NCBI GenBank assembly: GCA_964563495.1
Contig: CAZLYK010000049.1
Location: forward strand, 1 to 35,290
DNA length: 35,290 nt
Direction: 5' to 3'
DNA from: CAZLYK01 sp964563495
Lineage (GTDB): Bacteria; Acidobacteriota; Blastocatellia; RBC074
The notes under the pieces were generated by a model, which saw nothing but the letters and a program-made list of their open reading frames with translations, was not told the origin of the DNA and ran no database searches. Each line of letters begins with the position of its first letter. Within the stretch, counting starts at the first letter, position 1. Below, one piece after another: positions 1 to 8,523 of the stretch. The position numbers were made by a program, and so were the translations under genes.

Positions 1-636
1 CGCCGTCGCAGTCAATTCGCGCACGGGCCGGACTATGCTATTGGCCAGCAGAACAGCGAGCGCCAGCCCGACCGCGACCGATGCCCCGGCGAGCAGGAGC
101 GTCAACCGGAATTCACGCCGTGCGATTCCAGCCGCCGCCTCGGATTTTGCGGCCATCGCCCGTTGATTGAGTTGTAATAGTTGATCGCACTTGGTGCGGA
201 GTTCATTGAATATCGGTTCGAGATATTGAAAATAATCGGCGGGCCTTCTCCTTTCTCCGATGACGATGAATGCCTCGAAGCGGCGGTAATACTCGTCACG
301 ATCGCGCCGGATCGACTCGATGATCTGAGGCTCGCCAGGCTCGGTAATGTTTTTGGCCGCGGTCTCGAAAGCCTCGTCGAACCGGGCCCGGTATCGATTG
401 GATTGCGCCATGGCGCGGTCTCGGTCGCCGAGCAGTAGAAAGAGCGCGGCCGAGTCGGTGCGCTCGAGGCTCTCTTTCATCTCCTGTGCCGCGACGACCG
501 AATCGTAGTTGTGCGAGATGATCCGCCGGGACACACCTCCCAACTCGCGCAGTCTCCAGGCGCTCCACCCGCCGAGCGCCAGGAGCGCCGCGATAAAGAT
601 GAGAAAGCCGAGCAGAAGCTTGTTGCGAAGGTTCAT
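1..636 (-). CDS. Membrane histidine kinase, N-terminal part (cut by window edge)
   Basis: An open frame starts with ATG at 636 and runs off the left edge (212 codons seen). The protein begins MNLRNKLLLGF. A first membrane helix lies at about residues 7-25, a mostly helical extracytoplasmic region of about 150 residues follows, and a second helix lies at about 177-199. It is followed by NSIVRPVRELTATA, the usual beginning of a HAMP linker. This is the layout of a four-helix-bundle sensor followed by HAMP and, beyond the window, presumably a kinase core. The start lies 4 bases after the stop of the KdpD N-terminal gene, so the two are almost certainly co-transcribed. Since that gene has no kinase domain, this protein may supply the kinase for K+ sensing. 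The kinase domain itself is not visible, so a chemoreceptor-like protein remains possible. Confidence 0.7.
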   Translation of the reverse strand, partial: MNLRNKLLLGFLIFIAALLALGGWSAWRLRELGGVSRRIISHNYDSVVAAQEMKESLERTDSAALFLLLGDRDRAMAQSNRYRARFDEAFETAAKNITEPGEPQIIESIRRDRDEYYRRFEAFIVIGERRRPADYFQYLEPIFNELRTKCDQLLQLNQRAMAAKSEAAAGIARREFRLTLLLAGASVAVGLALAVLLANSIVRPVRELTATA

Positions 637-640
637 AATC

Positions 641-1819
641 TCACTCCGCCGAATCCTCCGTCTCACCCGCGTGAGCATGACGACCCTGAAGCGGCACGAC
701 CTGGACCGTCGCGTCGCGGACCTCGTTCAGGAAGCGATTGATGACCGACCCACGGAGCAGAATATCCCAGCGCGAGCGTGCTGACTGGCCGAAGATGACG
801 TGCGTGATGCCCTCGCGCCGGGCGAAGTCAATCAGCGCATCGGCGACTTTGGCGCTCTTCAATTTGACCACCTTCGCTCCGAGTTCCTCAGCGAAACGCA
901 GGCTCTCGGCGAGCAAATTGTAATCCTTTGGGTCGATGCGCCCCGGTTCTTCGCGCGGCGTTTCGACATAAATGGCGTACCAGTCAGAGGCCAGTCGCCC
1001 GGCGATGCGCGAGCCGGCGCGCAGGAGTTTCTTGGCCCCGCCGCGCGATGCGATGCAGACCATGACCTTCTCCGGGATGACTGCTTGCTCCAGGCCTTCT
1101 CGCTCGCGGTAATCCTGCGCCTTCGCCGCCTGATCTTCGGCCACCTGGCGGAGCGCCAGCTCGCGCAGCGCCGAGAGATTGCCTTTGCGGAAGAAATTGT
1201 TGAGCGCCTGCTCGATCTTCTCGACGCTATAGATTTTGCCCTGGCGCAGCCGCGTGCGCAGAGTATCAACCGAGACGTCGACGTTGACCACCTCGTCGGC
1301 GCGGCGCAGGAAGCTGTCAGGTATCGTCTCGCGCACGCGAACGCCGGTCGTGCGCGCCACTACGTCGTTGAGCGACTCGAGGTGTTGGATGTTGAAAGTG
1401 GTAATGACCGAAATGCCCGCGTCGAGCAATTCGAGAACGTCCTCGTAGCGTTTGTGATGTTTCGAGCCGGGGACGTTCGTATGAGCCAGCTCGTCAACGA
1501 TGGCGATCTCGGGCCGCCGGGCGATGACGGCGTCGACGTCCATCTCCCGCAGCGTGACGCCACGGTATTCGATCTTCCGCATTGGGACGTGTTCCAAATC
1601 GCTGATCATCGCCTCGGTCTCGGCGCGCCCGTGAGTATCTACTACCGCGACGGCTATATCCACGCCCTGTTTCTTGAAGTGGTGAGCGTCCTCCAGCATC
1701 TGGTAGGTCTTGCCAACGCCCGGAGCCGCGCCGATATAAACGCGCAGCCTCGCCCGCTCGCTCTCCTTGAGTTTGGCGAGGAGTGATTCGGGCGATGGTC
1801 GGCGAAGTACTTCGGTCAT
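641..1819 (-). CDS. kdpD: KdpD N-terminal sensor module (KdpD domain plus Usp), no kinase domain
   Basis: The 392-residue protein matches the cytoplasmic N-terminal half of KdpD. It has Walker A GAAPGVGKT at about residues 30-38, a Walker B-like IAIVDELAHTN, the KdpD signature around HKRYEDVLELLDAG, and from about 245 a universal-stress-protein-like domain (EKVMVCIASRGGAKKLLRAG, later THVIFGQSARSRWDILLRGS). It ends after the Usp domain with no DUF4118 membrane segment, HisKA or ATPase domain. Full KdpD is about 900 residues. ATG at 1819 overlaps the kdpC stop by one base (TGATG); GTG at 1822 is an alternative. The missing half is encoded at 8524-9687, and another membrane kinase follows directly. 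The protein probably binds nucleotide and modulates a partner kinase controlling kdp expression. Stand-alone N-terminal KdpD proteins are known in other bacteria. Confidence 0.9.
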   Translation of the reverse strand: MTEVLRRPSPESLLAKLKESERARLRVYIGAAPGVGKTYQMLEDAHHFKKQGVDIAVAVVDTHGRAETEAMISDLEHVPMRKIEYRGVTLREMDVDAVIARRPEIAIVDELAHTNVPGSKHHKRYEDVLELLDAGISVITTFNIQHLESLNDVVARTTGVRVRETIPDSFLRRADEVVNVDVSVDTLRTRLRQGKIYSVEKIEQALNNFFRKGNLSALRELALRQVAEDQAAKAQDYREREGLEQAVIPEKVMVCIASRGGAKKLLRAGSRIAGRLASDWYAIYVETPREEPGRIDPKDYNLLAESLRFAEELGAKVVKLKSAKVADALIDFARREGITHVIFGQSARSRWDILLRGSVINRFLNEVRDATVQVVPLQGRHAHAGETEDSAE

Positions 1820-2394
1820 CACTTGATCGGTTTGCGCTCATCCAAGGCGAGGTTGATTAAGAGCACATTGACGCGCGGTTCTCCAAGGAACCCGAACTGG
1901 CGGCCTTCGGTGAATTCGGCGACAAGGCGCCGGACTTGATCTTCGCTCATCCCGCGTTCTCGGGACACGCGTGGAACCTGGAACTCGGCGGCCGCCGGCG
2001 AGATGTGCGGATCGAGGCCCGACCCAGAAGTCGTCACCAGATCAACCGGCACGGGCTTGCCCGGGTTTTCGGCTTGTAGCTTTTCGACATCGGCCTTGAC
2101 GCGGTCGATCAGCTTCTTGCTGGTCGGGCCCAGGTTCGACCCGGAGGAAGCGCCGGCATCATACCCGACCGCGCCCGCCGCAGAAGGCCGTGAGCGGAAA
2201 TAGCCGGGCGAGGAGAATGGCTGTCCGATGATCCGTGAGCCGACGATCTGGCCGTTGCGTTCGACCAACTGGCCGTTCGCTTTATCCTTGAAGATCACCT
2301 GCGCCAGGCCGGTGACGATGAGCGGATAGGCTAACCCGAACAGCAACGTCGTGACAATTGTCATCAAGACTGCGGTAATCAGATTCTTGACCAT
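1819..2394 (-). CDS. kdpC: Potassium-transporting ATPase subunit KdpC
   Basis: KdpC is the 191-residue accessory subunit of the high-affinity K+ P-type ATPase KdpFABC. It has one N-terminal membrane helix (residues about 5-27, LITAVLMTIVTTLLFGLAYPLIV) and a soluble periplasmic domain. Family motifs are visible: GSRIIGQPF, FRSRPSA, SSGSNLGPTS, SGSGLDPHISPAAA and the C-terminal GEPRVNVLLINLALD. Length is normal. The start is supported by a clear ribosome site (TAGGAGTGA, about 7 bases upstream) immediately after the kdpB stop. The stop overlaps the next gene, the KdpD N-terminal module, by one base. Confidence 0.97.
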   Translation of the reverse strand: MVKNLITAVLMTIVTTLLFGLAYPLIVTGLAQVIFKDKANGQLVERNGQIVGSRIIGQPFSSPGYFRSRPSAAGAVGYDAGASSGSNLGPTSKKLIDRVKADVEKLQAENPGKPVPVDLVTTSGSGLDPHISPAAAEFQVPRVSRERGMSEDQVRRLVAEFTEGRQFGFLGEPRVNVLLINLALDERKPIK

Positions 2395-2410
2395 TTGATT
2401 TCACTCCTAA

Positions 2411-4450
2411 CTACGCCAGCCCGAGCGCGACAATGATCAAATCAATGATCTTGATGCCGATAAACGGGATGATCACCCCGCCCAGACCATAGATTAATAA
2501 GTTGCGCCGGAGCAGCGCCGCCGCGCTCAGCGGGCGATACCTGACGCCTTTGAGGGCGAGCGGGATGAGCACGACGATGATCAGCGCGTTGAAGATGACG
2601 GCGGAGAGAATCGCCGATTGCGGCGTCGCGAGCTTCATGATGTTCAGCGCGTTCATGACCGGAAAAGCCGCCGAGAACATCGCCGGGATGATGGCGAAGT
2701 ACTTGGCCACGTCGTTGGCGATCGAGAAGGTGGTCAGCGCGCCGCGCGTCATGAGCAACTGTTTGCCGATTTCGACGACTTCGATCAGCTTGGTCGGATT
2801 GGAGTCCAAATCGACCATGTTGCCGGCTTCTTTGGCGGCCTGGGTGCCGGTGTTCATGGCCACGCCGACGTCGGCCTGGGCCAGTGCGGGCGCGTCGTTG
2901 GTGCCGTCGCCGGTCATGGCCACCAGTTTGCCTTCGGCCTGCTCGCGTTTGATCAAGGCCATCTTGTCCTCGGGTTTCGCCTCAGCCAGGAATTCATCCA
3001 CGCCCGCCTCGCGCGCAATTGTCGCGGCGGTCAGCGGGTTGTCGCCCGTGATCATGACCGTCTTGATGCCCATCGCGCGCAACTGGTCGAATCGCTCTTT
3101 CATCCCGCCTTTGACGATATCTTTCAGGTAGATGACGCCGAGCGGGCGGCCGCCGTCGGCGACCACGAGCGGCGTGCCTCCGGCCTTTGAGATGCGCTCA
3201 ACGATCTCGCGCAAGTGCGCCGGCGGCTCCACTCCTTTCAACTTAACGTATTTTTCAATTGCGTCGACTGCGCCTTTGCGAATCTCGCGCCTGTCGTAAT
3301 CCACGCCGGACATACGCGTCTGTGCAGTGAAGGGGATGAAGTGCGCCTCATGTGTGTGGATTTCACGTCCACGCAACCCATACTTCTCTTTCGCCAACAC
3401 GACAATCGAGCGTCCTTCGGGCGTCTCGTCGGCGAGCGAGGAGAGTTGCGCGGCGTCGGCCAATTCCATCGCGTCAACGCCGGGCATCGGGATGAACTCG
3501 GTCGCCTGGCGATTGCCGAGCGTGATCGTGCCGGTCTTGTCGAGAAGCAGCGTGTTGACGTCGCCCGCCGCCTCGACCGAGCGGCCTGACATGGCGAGTA
3601 CGTTGTGCTGCACGAGCCGGTCCATGCCCGCGATGCCGATCGCCGAAAGCAACCCGCCGATCGTCGTCGGGATGAGGCAGACAAGCAGCGAAACGAGCAC
3701 GAAGATCGTCTGTTTCGCGCCCGAGTAAATAGCAAAAGGTTGCAGCGTGACGACCGCCAGCAGGAAGATGATCGTCAGGCCCGCGAGCAGGATATTGAGG
3801 GCGATCTCATTCGGCGTCTTTTGCCGCTCGGCGCCCTCAACCAGTGCGATCATGCGGTCAAGGAAAGTCTCGCCCGGATTCGAGGTGATACGGATTTTGA
3901 TCTGATCCGAGAGCACGCGCGTGCCGCCGGTGACGGCTGAGCGGTCACCACCCGCCTCCCGGATCACCGGGGCCGACTCGCCCGTGATCGCCGATTCGTC
4001 AACCGAGGCGACACCCTCGATCACCTCGCCATCGCCGGGGATGAACTCGCCCGCCGAGACGATGACAATGTCGTCTTTGCGCAATTGCGTCGCGCCTACC
4101 ACCTGGGTCTGCCCGTCGGGCAGCAGCTTGCGGGCCGTGGTCTCGGTCCTGGCCTTGCGCAGGTTGTCAGCCTGTGCTTTGCCGCGCCCTTCGGCCATGG
4201 CCTCGGCAAAATTGGCGAAGAGGACAGTGAACCACAACCACAACGTGATCTGCAGCTCGAAACCTACGCCCGGCGCGCCCTGCGCAATGTCGCGGATGAG
4301 CAGGATCGTCGTCAGCACACTGCCGGCCTCGACGACGAACATGACCGGGTTCCCCATCATTTTTATCGGGCTCAGCTTGAGGAATGAATCAACCAGCGCG
4401 CGCCGGATGATCTTCGGATTCCAAATCGAAATGGTTTTATGCTTTGCCAT
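2411..4450 (-). CDS. kdpB: Potassium-transporting P-type ATPase subunit KdpB
   Basis: KdpB is the catalytic P-type ATPase subunit that hydrolyses ATP for K+ uptake through KdpA (679 residues, normal length). The phosphorylation motif DKTGT is at 304-308 and the actuator TGES at 156-159. The TGDNPLTA, KPEDK and TGDGTNDAPALAQADVG motifs of the P and N domains are present, as are the membrane-segment motif LIPTTIGGLLSAIGIAGMDR and the C-terminal helices with NALIIVVLIPLALKG. No key residue is missing. It lies 20 bases after kdpA, and an AAGAGA sequence precedes the ATG. Membrane protein in complex with KdpA, KdpC and KdpF. Confidence 0.98.
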   Translation of the reverse strand: MAKHKTISIWNPKIIRRALVDSFLKLSPIKMMGNPVMFVVEAGSVLTTILLIRDIAQGAPGVGFELQITLWLWFTVLFANFAEAMAEGRGKAQADNLRKARTETTARKLLPDGQTQVVGATQLRKDDIVIVSAGEFIPGDGEVIEGVASVDESAITGESAPVIREAGGDRSAVTGGTRVLSDQIKIRITSNPGETFLDRMIALVEGAERQKTPNEIALNILLAGLTIIFLLAVVTLQPFAIYSGAKQTIFVLVSLLVCLIPTTIGGLLSAIGIAGMDRLVQHNVLAMSGRSVEAAGDVNTLLLDKTGTITLGNRQATEFIPMPGVDAMELADAAQLSSLADETPEGRSIVVLAKEKYGLRGREIHTHEAHFIPFTAQTRMSGVDYDRREIRKGAVDAIEKYVKLKGVEPPAHLREIVERISKAGGTPLVVADGGRPLGVIYLKDIVKGGMKERFDQLRAMGIKTVMITGDNPLTAATIAREAGVDEFLAEAKPEDKMALIKREQAEGKLVAMTGDGTNDAPALAQADVGVAMNTGTQAAKEAGNMVDLDSNPTKLIEVVEIGKQLLMTRGALTTFSIANDVAKYFAIIPAMFSAAFPVMNALNIMKLATPQSAILSAVIFNALIIVVLIPLALKGVRYRPLSAAALLRRNLLIYGLGGVIIPFIGIKIIDLIIVALGLA

Positions 4451-4470
4451 AATCGTTCTCTTGCATGCGG

Positions 4471-6249
4471 TTAAAACACCTGTCCCGAGTACATGAGCAG
4501 ATGCTCGACAATCGGCCCCAGGCTCAAGACGGGGAAGAAGGTCAGCGCGCCGACGATCACGATCACGCTGACCAGGAGCGCCGTGAAGAGCGGCGTCGTC
4601 ACCGGAAATGTACCCAGTGACGGCGGCACGGCCTGCTTTCGCCCCAGGCTCCCGGCCAGCGCCAGCACCGGGATGATCATGAAGAAACGCCCGAGCAGCA
4701 TGGCAAAGCCGATGGTTGTGTTGTACCAGTAGGTGTTCGCTGAAATCCCCGCGAAGGCCGAGCCGTTGTTGCCGGTCCCCGAAGTGAAGGCGTAGAGCAT
4801 CTCCGACAGCCCGTGCGGGCCGGCGTTGTTGAGCTGCGAAGTCCCGAATCCGGACGAGACCGACGAGATCGCCGTGAGGACCAGGATCGTGAGGGGGAAG
4901 ATCAGGAGATTGAGCATGGCCATCTTGACGTCGTAAGCCTCGACCTTCTTGCCTAAATACTCAGGCGTGCGCCCCACCATCAACCCGGCGATGAAGACCG
5001 AGAGGATGACGTAGATCAGGATGCCGTACAGTCCCGCGCCGACGCCGCCGAAAACAACCTCGCTCAGCATGATATTGGCGAGCGGAACGAGGCCGCCGAG
5101 CGGCGTAAACGAATCGTGCATCGCATTAACCGCACCGCAAGACGCGTCGGTCGTGATCGTGGCCCAGAGTGTGGAGTTGGCCAGGCCGAATCGGACCTCC
5201 TTGCCTTCCATGTTTCCGCCTGACTGCATCGCGCTTGTAGCCTGGTCAATGCCCGCCGGGAAGATCGGATTCCCACGGGCTTCGGCCCAGTAGCAGACGA
5301 TGATGCCGGCCAGGAAGAGGGCGGTCATCGCGCCGAAGACCGCCCAGCCGTGCTTCTGCGAACCGGTCATGCGGCCGAGCGTATAGGTCAGTCCCGCCGA
5401 GACGGCAAAGATCGCAAACATCTCGAGCAGGTTGGTAAACGGCGTCGGGTTCTCGAACGGGTGCGCGCTGTTGGCATTGAAGAAGCCGCCGCCGTTCGTC
5501 CCCCATTCTTTGATAAATTCCTGCGAGGCGACTGGCCCCTGGGCGATCACCTGATCGGTGACGGTCTCGGTTACGGGCTTGCCGTCAGCGCCCGTCTTCT
5601 CCACCTTCAGCGGGTCAACCATTTTGGCGACCGTGTAAGGCTTGAGGTTCTGCGGCACGCCGCCGGCGACCAGCAGCATCGCGCCGACCAGGCAGAAGGG
5701 CAGGCAGACCCAGAGGGCCGCGCGCGTCATGTCCACCCAGAAGTTGCCGAGCGTGTCGCGTTCGCGCCGCGCGATGCCGCGGATAAGAGCAATGGCCAGC
5801 GCGATCCCGACCGCCGCAGAAACGAAATTGTGATAAGCCAACCCAGCCATCTGCGTCAGGTAGCTCATGGTCACTTCGGGCACATAGCTTTGCCAGTTTG
5901 TGTTGGTCGTGAACGAGGCCGCTGAGTTGAAGGCTGAACTCGGCTCGATGTTGGCGAGCTTCTGCGGGTTGAAGGGCAGCCACGCCTGCATCCGCTGCAA
6001 CAGGTACAGAACGACCATCGAGACGGCGCTGAAGAGCAACATCGCCGCGGCGTATTCCGTCCAACGCATCTCCCGTTTTTCATCCACGCCGGTCAGCCGA
6101 TAGATTAGCTTCTCGATCGGGCGTAATACCGGGTCGAGAAACGTTCGTTCGCGATTGAATACCCGCGCCATAAAGACGCCGAGCGGTTTGGTGACCGCAA
6201 CTATCAAAGCGAAAAAAAACAGTATTTGTAACCACCCGTTGAATGTCAT
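4471..6249 (-). CDS. kdpA: Potassium-transporting ATPase subunit KdpA
   Basis: KdpA is the K+-channel-like subunit of KdpFABC (592 residues), with about ten hydrophobic helices and four pore-loop repeats. Filter-region motifs are visible: SFTTNTNWQSY, the EWGTNGGGFFNANSAHP region, TTDASCGAVNAMHDSFTPLGG and FTSGTGNNGSAFAG. The protein ends LLMYSGQVF. ATG at 6249 follows the kdpF stop by one base (TGAGATG), showing tight coupling. Nothing is unusual in length or motifs. Confidence 0.98.
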   Translation of the reverse strand: MTFNGWLQILFFFALIVAVTKPLGVFMARVFNRERTFLDPVLRPIEKLIYRLTGVDEKREMRWTEYAAAMLLFSAVSMVVLYLLQRMQAWLPFNPQKLANIEPSSAFNSAASFTTNTNWQSYVPEVTMSYLTQMAGLAYHNFVSAAVGIALAIALIRGIARRERDTLGNFWVDMTRAALWVCLPFCLVGAMLLVAGGVPQNLKPYTVAKMVDPLKVEKTGADGKPVTETVTDQVIAQGPVASQEFIKEWGTNGGGFFNANSAHPFENPTPFTNLLEMFAIFAVSAGLTYTLGRMTGSQKHGWAVFGAMTALFLAGIIVCYWAEARGNPIFPAGIDQATSAMQSGGNMEGKEVRFGLANSTLWATITTDASCGAVNAMHDSFTPLGGLVPLANIMLSEVVFGGVGAGLYGILIYVILSVFIAGLMVGRTPEYLGKKVEAYDVKMAMLNLLIFPLTILVLTAISSVSSGFGTSQLNNAGPHGLSEMLYAFTSGTGNNGSAFAGISANTYWYNTTIGFAMLLGRFFMIIPVLALAGSLGRKQAVPPSLGTFPVTTPLFTALLVSVIVIVGALTFFPVLSLGPIVEHLLMYSGQVF

Positions 6250-6250
6250 C

Positions 6251-6340
6251 TCAGAACCTCTCAGGTTTGAGTAGAGCGTAAATCAGATAGCACAGCAGTA
6301 TCGCGGAGATCGCGATACCAATGATTGCTTCCCAGTTCAT
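6251..6340 (-). CDS. kdpF: KdpF small membrane subunit (29 aa)
   Basis: The 29-residue peptide is MNWEAIIGIAISAILLCYL continuing to LKPERF. It forms one membrane helix followed by the K-P-E-R/K-F ending that is diagnostic for KdpF, the small lipid-like subunit that stabilises the KdpABC complex. A very strong ribosome site, TAAGGAGG, lies 8 bases before the ATG and overlaps the stop codon of the preceding small peptide gene. kdpA starts one base after its stop. Confidence 0.93.
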   Translation of the reverse strand: MNWEAIIGIAISAILLCYLIYALLKPERF

Positions 6341-6353
6341 TGTCGAAACCTCC

Positions 6354-6437
6354 TTACAGCTTTTCACACCCACGCACGTAAGCGAGCGAGAGCAGGAAAA
6401 AGAGAATTGTCGCCGCCAAGAAAATCAGATCGAGCAT
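6354..6437 (-). CDS. 27-aa single-helix membrane peptide upstream of kdpF
   Basis: The peptide begins MLDLIFLAATILFFLLSLAY and ends VRGCEKL (27 residues): one hydrophobic helix and a short charged tail with Cys. It has its own ribosome site (GGAGGG, 3 bases before the ATG), and its TAA forms part of the ribosome site of kdpF. It is not KdpF, which follows separately. From memory, similar peptides with a helix and a terminal (A/G)CE(R/K)L occur just before kdpF in other bacteria, usually unannotated. The function is unknown; an extra small subunit of the Kdp complex is a natural guess. Confidence 0.75.
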   Translation of the reverse strand: MLDLIFLAATILFFLLSLAYVRGCEKL

Positions 6438-6461
6438 GGTCCCTCCACATTCGCTTTATTG

Positions 6462-7700
6462 CTACCAGCTGCCTTCCTTGCCGAACCACCAGACGAGGCC
6501 GAGCGTCGCCGTGTTCTGCTCCTGCTTGAGCACACCCGGCGCGTTGGTCAGGAAGAACGGCTGGTTTGAGAAATCGCGCCGCCACTCGCCGCGCATTAGA
6601 AATCCCTCGGCGAGCTTGTAATCAAATGTGAGTGTTGTCTCCTTCAAAGCCTGCGTGGTGCCGCTGAAGAGACCGCCACGGTCCGAGAGGTATTCGGCGC
6701 GTCCGGCGAGGGCGAATTTGGGCGTGAACTGATAACGCGCATACGCGACTCCGCCGGTTACGCGGGATGGCGGCGAGAACTCCTGCACTCGGTTGACAAC
6801 ATAATCGGCCTCAGCCGCGAGGGTCAACTTGTCGGTAACCAGCCAGGTGACGTAGGTGTCGAGCACGTGAAACCTCCCTTTCGGCTCCGGCCGTATGACA
6901 TCGGTCGAGAGACCAGGCTGGGTCGGCAATGCGGCGAAAGTCGGGTTGAGCTGCGGCGCCACGTCGCGCTGCTCGCGTCCGACGTAGTAGTTGACCTGCC
7001 AGGTGACACTCTTGGCCGGGGTCAGGATGAGGGCCACGTGTTGAGACTTGAACCGGTTGAAATCCTCGGACTGCTGCGTGCCGTTCATGAGATGATACAT
7101 GACCGCCAGCTTGTCATTGACCGGGTACCTGGCGCGGACGCCGAAATGGTAAAACGGCAAATAGTTGAAATAGTATGAACGCGAGTAGTTGAAATTATCC
7201 TTGGTGAAGTTGGTCTCGTAACCGAGGCTGCTGGCGAACTTCCCGAAGTCGATCGTCAACCCGCGGCCGACCGGTGCGACGTACGTCCCATAAGCCTGCC
7301 AGACAGGGCGATAGACTTGCGGGCGCGGCTCGTTGGCTGGATTACCCTGCACCGTCTCGGTCGCCTGTCCGTACATCAGATCCAGACGCATGCCGAAGCG
7401 ACGACCGGCATCGACGTTGGGCGCTCGCTCGACGGAGACGATTGCCTGGTTGAGACTGAAACTGTTGCTCGAGACGTCGTAAGCGCGCAGCAAATTGATG
7501 CGGCCGACCGGGCGGTTGAAGTTGTAGCCATAGTAACCGTCAACGGTTCCGCTGATGGTCGTATCGCGGAAGAAGTCGAGCACTTTGCGGTCACCCTCTG
7601 ACATCCCGCCAGTCTGCTGCGTGGTTGGTGCTGCGCTCGGCGCGGCCACAGTCGCGGCCTTAGACTCCATGGCGGGCGTCGTCAGTTTAGCCGGCGCGGC
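6462..7700 (-). CDS. Outer-membrane beta-barrel porin (Bbp2/OmpL-like), N-terminus lost in gap
   Basis: The frame is open from the stop at 6462 into the N gap, so the signal peptide and true start are missing. An ATG at 7670 is in frame, but the reading continues upstream as an Ala/Pro-rich stretch, so it is probably not the start. The rest (about 400 residues) is made of alternating amphipathic strands with many aromatic residues: TTISGTVDGYYGYNFNRP, a long barrel, and a C-terminal strand NTATLGLVWWFGKEGSW. This resembles the putative beta-barrel porin-2 family (PF07642), often seen beside kdp genes in Acidobacteria-type genomes. It ends 24 bases before the 27-aa peptide gene, so it is likely the first gene of the kdp transcript and may admit K+ or other solutes across the outer membrane. 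Confidence 0.8.
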   Translation of the reverse strand, partial: AAPAKLTTPAMESKAATVAAPSAAPTTQQTGGMSEGDRKVLDFFRDTTISGTVDGYYGYNFNRPVGRINLLRAYDVSSNSFSLNQAIVSVERAPNVDAGRRFGMRLDLMYGQATETVQGNPANEPRPQVYRPVWQAYGTYVAPVGRGLTIDFGKFASSLGYETNFTKDNFNYSRSYYFNYLPFYHFGVRARYPVNDKLAVMYHLMNGTQQSEDFNRFKSQHVALILTPAKSVTWQVNYYVGREQRDVAPQLNPTFAALPTQPGLSTDVIRPEPKGRFHVLDTYVTWLVTDKLTLAAEADYVVNRVQEFSPPSRVTGGVAYARYQFTPKFALAGRAEYLSDRGGLFSGTTQALKETTLTFDYKLAEGFLMRGEWRRDFSNQPFFLTNAPGVLKQEQNTATLGLVWWFGKEGSW

Positions 7701-7800
7701 NNNNNNNNNNNNNNNNNNNNNNNNNNNNNNNNNNNNNNNNNNNNNNNNNNNNNNNNNNNNNNNNNNNNNNNNNNNNNNNNNNNNNNNNNNNNNNNNNNNN
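7701..7800. other. Assembly gap (100 Ns)
   Basis: This is a run of exactly 100 N, probably a conventional gap of unknown true length. It removes the start of the porin gene and the spacer after kdpE. Any promoter of the porin-kdpFABC transcript would lie here. Confidence 0.99.
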
Positions 7801-7802
7801 GA

Positions 7803-8498
7803 TTACGACCCGGGATTGAAGCGGTATCCGATCCAGGGCTCGGTGAGAATGTATTGTGGTTTGGCCGGGTCGTGTTCGATCTTCTTGCGCAGTTGGCCGA
7901 TGAAGACGCGCAGGTATTCGGTCTGTTCGACATAGTCACCGCCCCAGACTGCGCCCAGTAAGGTACGGTGAGTGAGCACTTTGTTCGGGTGGCGCAGGAG
8001 ATAGACGAGGAGCTCATACTCTTTCGGCGTCAGGTGAACGTCTTGGCCGCGCACTTCGACGCTGTGTCCTTCCAGGTCGGCCCGGAAATCGCCGGCAGTC
8101 AAAACTTTGAGCTGCTGGTCGGCCATGACCGGGGCGCGCCGCAGCGCCGCCCGGACGCGTGCCAGCAGTTCGTCAATGCCGAACGGCTTGGTTACGTAAT
8201 CGTCGGCGCCGGCGTCAAGCGCCTCGACCTTCGCGCGCTCTTCACCTCGAACAGAAAGCACAATGATCGGCGTGAGCGATATAGCGCGAATGCGGCGGCA
8301 CAATTCCAACCCTCCCATGTTCGGCATCGAAAGATCGGTGATGACCAGGTCCGGCGTCCACAGATTGAGCGTGGTCATCGCTTCTTCGCCGTTGCCTGCG
8401 ACCTGCACTTCGTAACCGCGGGCAGAGAGGCTGCGGCGCAGGACACGCGCAATCTGCGGTTCGTCATCAACGATCAGGATTCGTGGCGATTGATTCAT
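7803..8498 (-). CDS. kdpE: KdpE-type response regulator (OmpR family)
   Basis: The 231-residue protein has a receiver domain at 1-120 with acidic pocket D11-D12, phosphoacceptor D55, S82 and K104 (YVTKPFG), and an OmpR-type winged-helix DNA-binding domain at about 130-230 (HLTPKEYELLVYLLRHPNKV, LRVFIGQLRKKIE, GYRF). Residues around VWGGDYVEQTEYLRVFIGQLRKKIEHDP are typical of KdpE, the activator of kdpFABC. The start at ATG 8498 is chosen because MNQSPRILIVDDE matches the family; a longer frame upstream has no homology. It lies 25 bases after the KdpD-like kinase gene. Confidence 0.93.
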   Translation of the reverse strand: MNQSPRILIVDDEPQIARVLRRSLSARGYEVQVAGNGEEAMTTLNLWTPDLVITDLSMPNMGGLELCRRIRAISLTPIIVLSVRGEERAKVEALDAGADDYVTKPFGIDELLARVRAALRRAPVMADQQLKVLTAGDFRADLEGHSVEVRGQDVHLTPKEYELLVYLLRHPNKVLTHRTLLGAVWGGDYVEQTEYLRVFIGQLRKKIEHDPAKPQYILTEPWIGYRFNPGS

Positions 8499-8523
8499 GA
8501 TTGTCCGCAAACTCGATTGCCCC

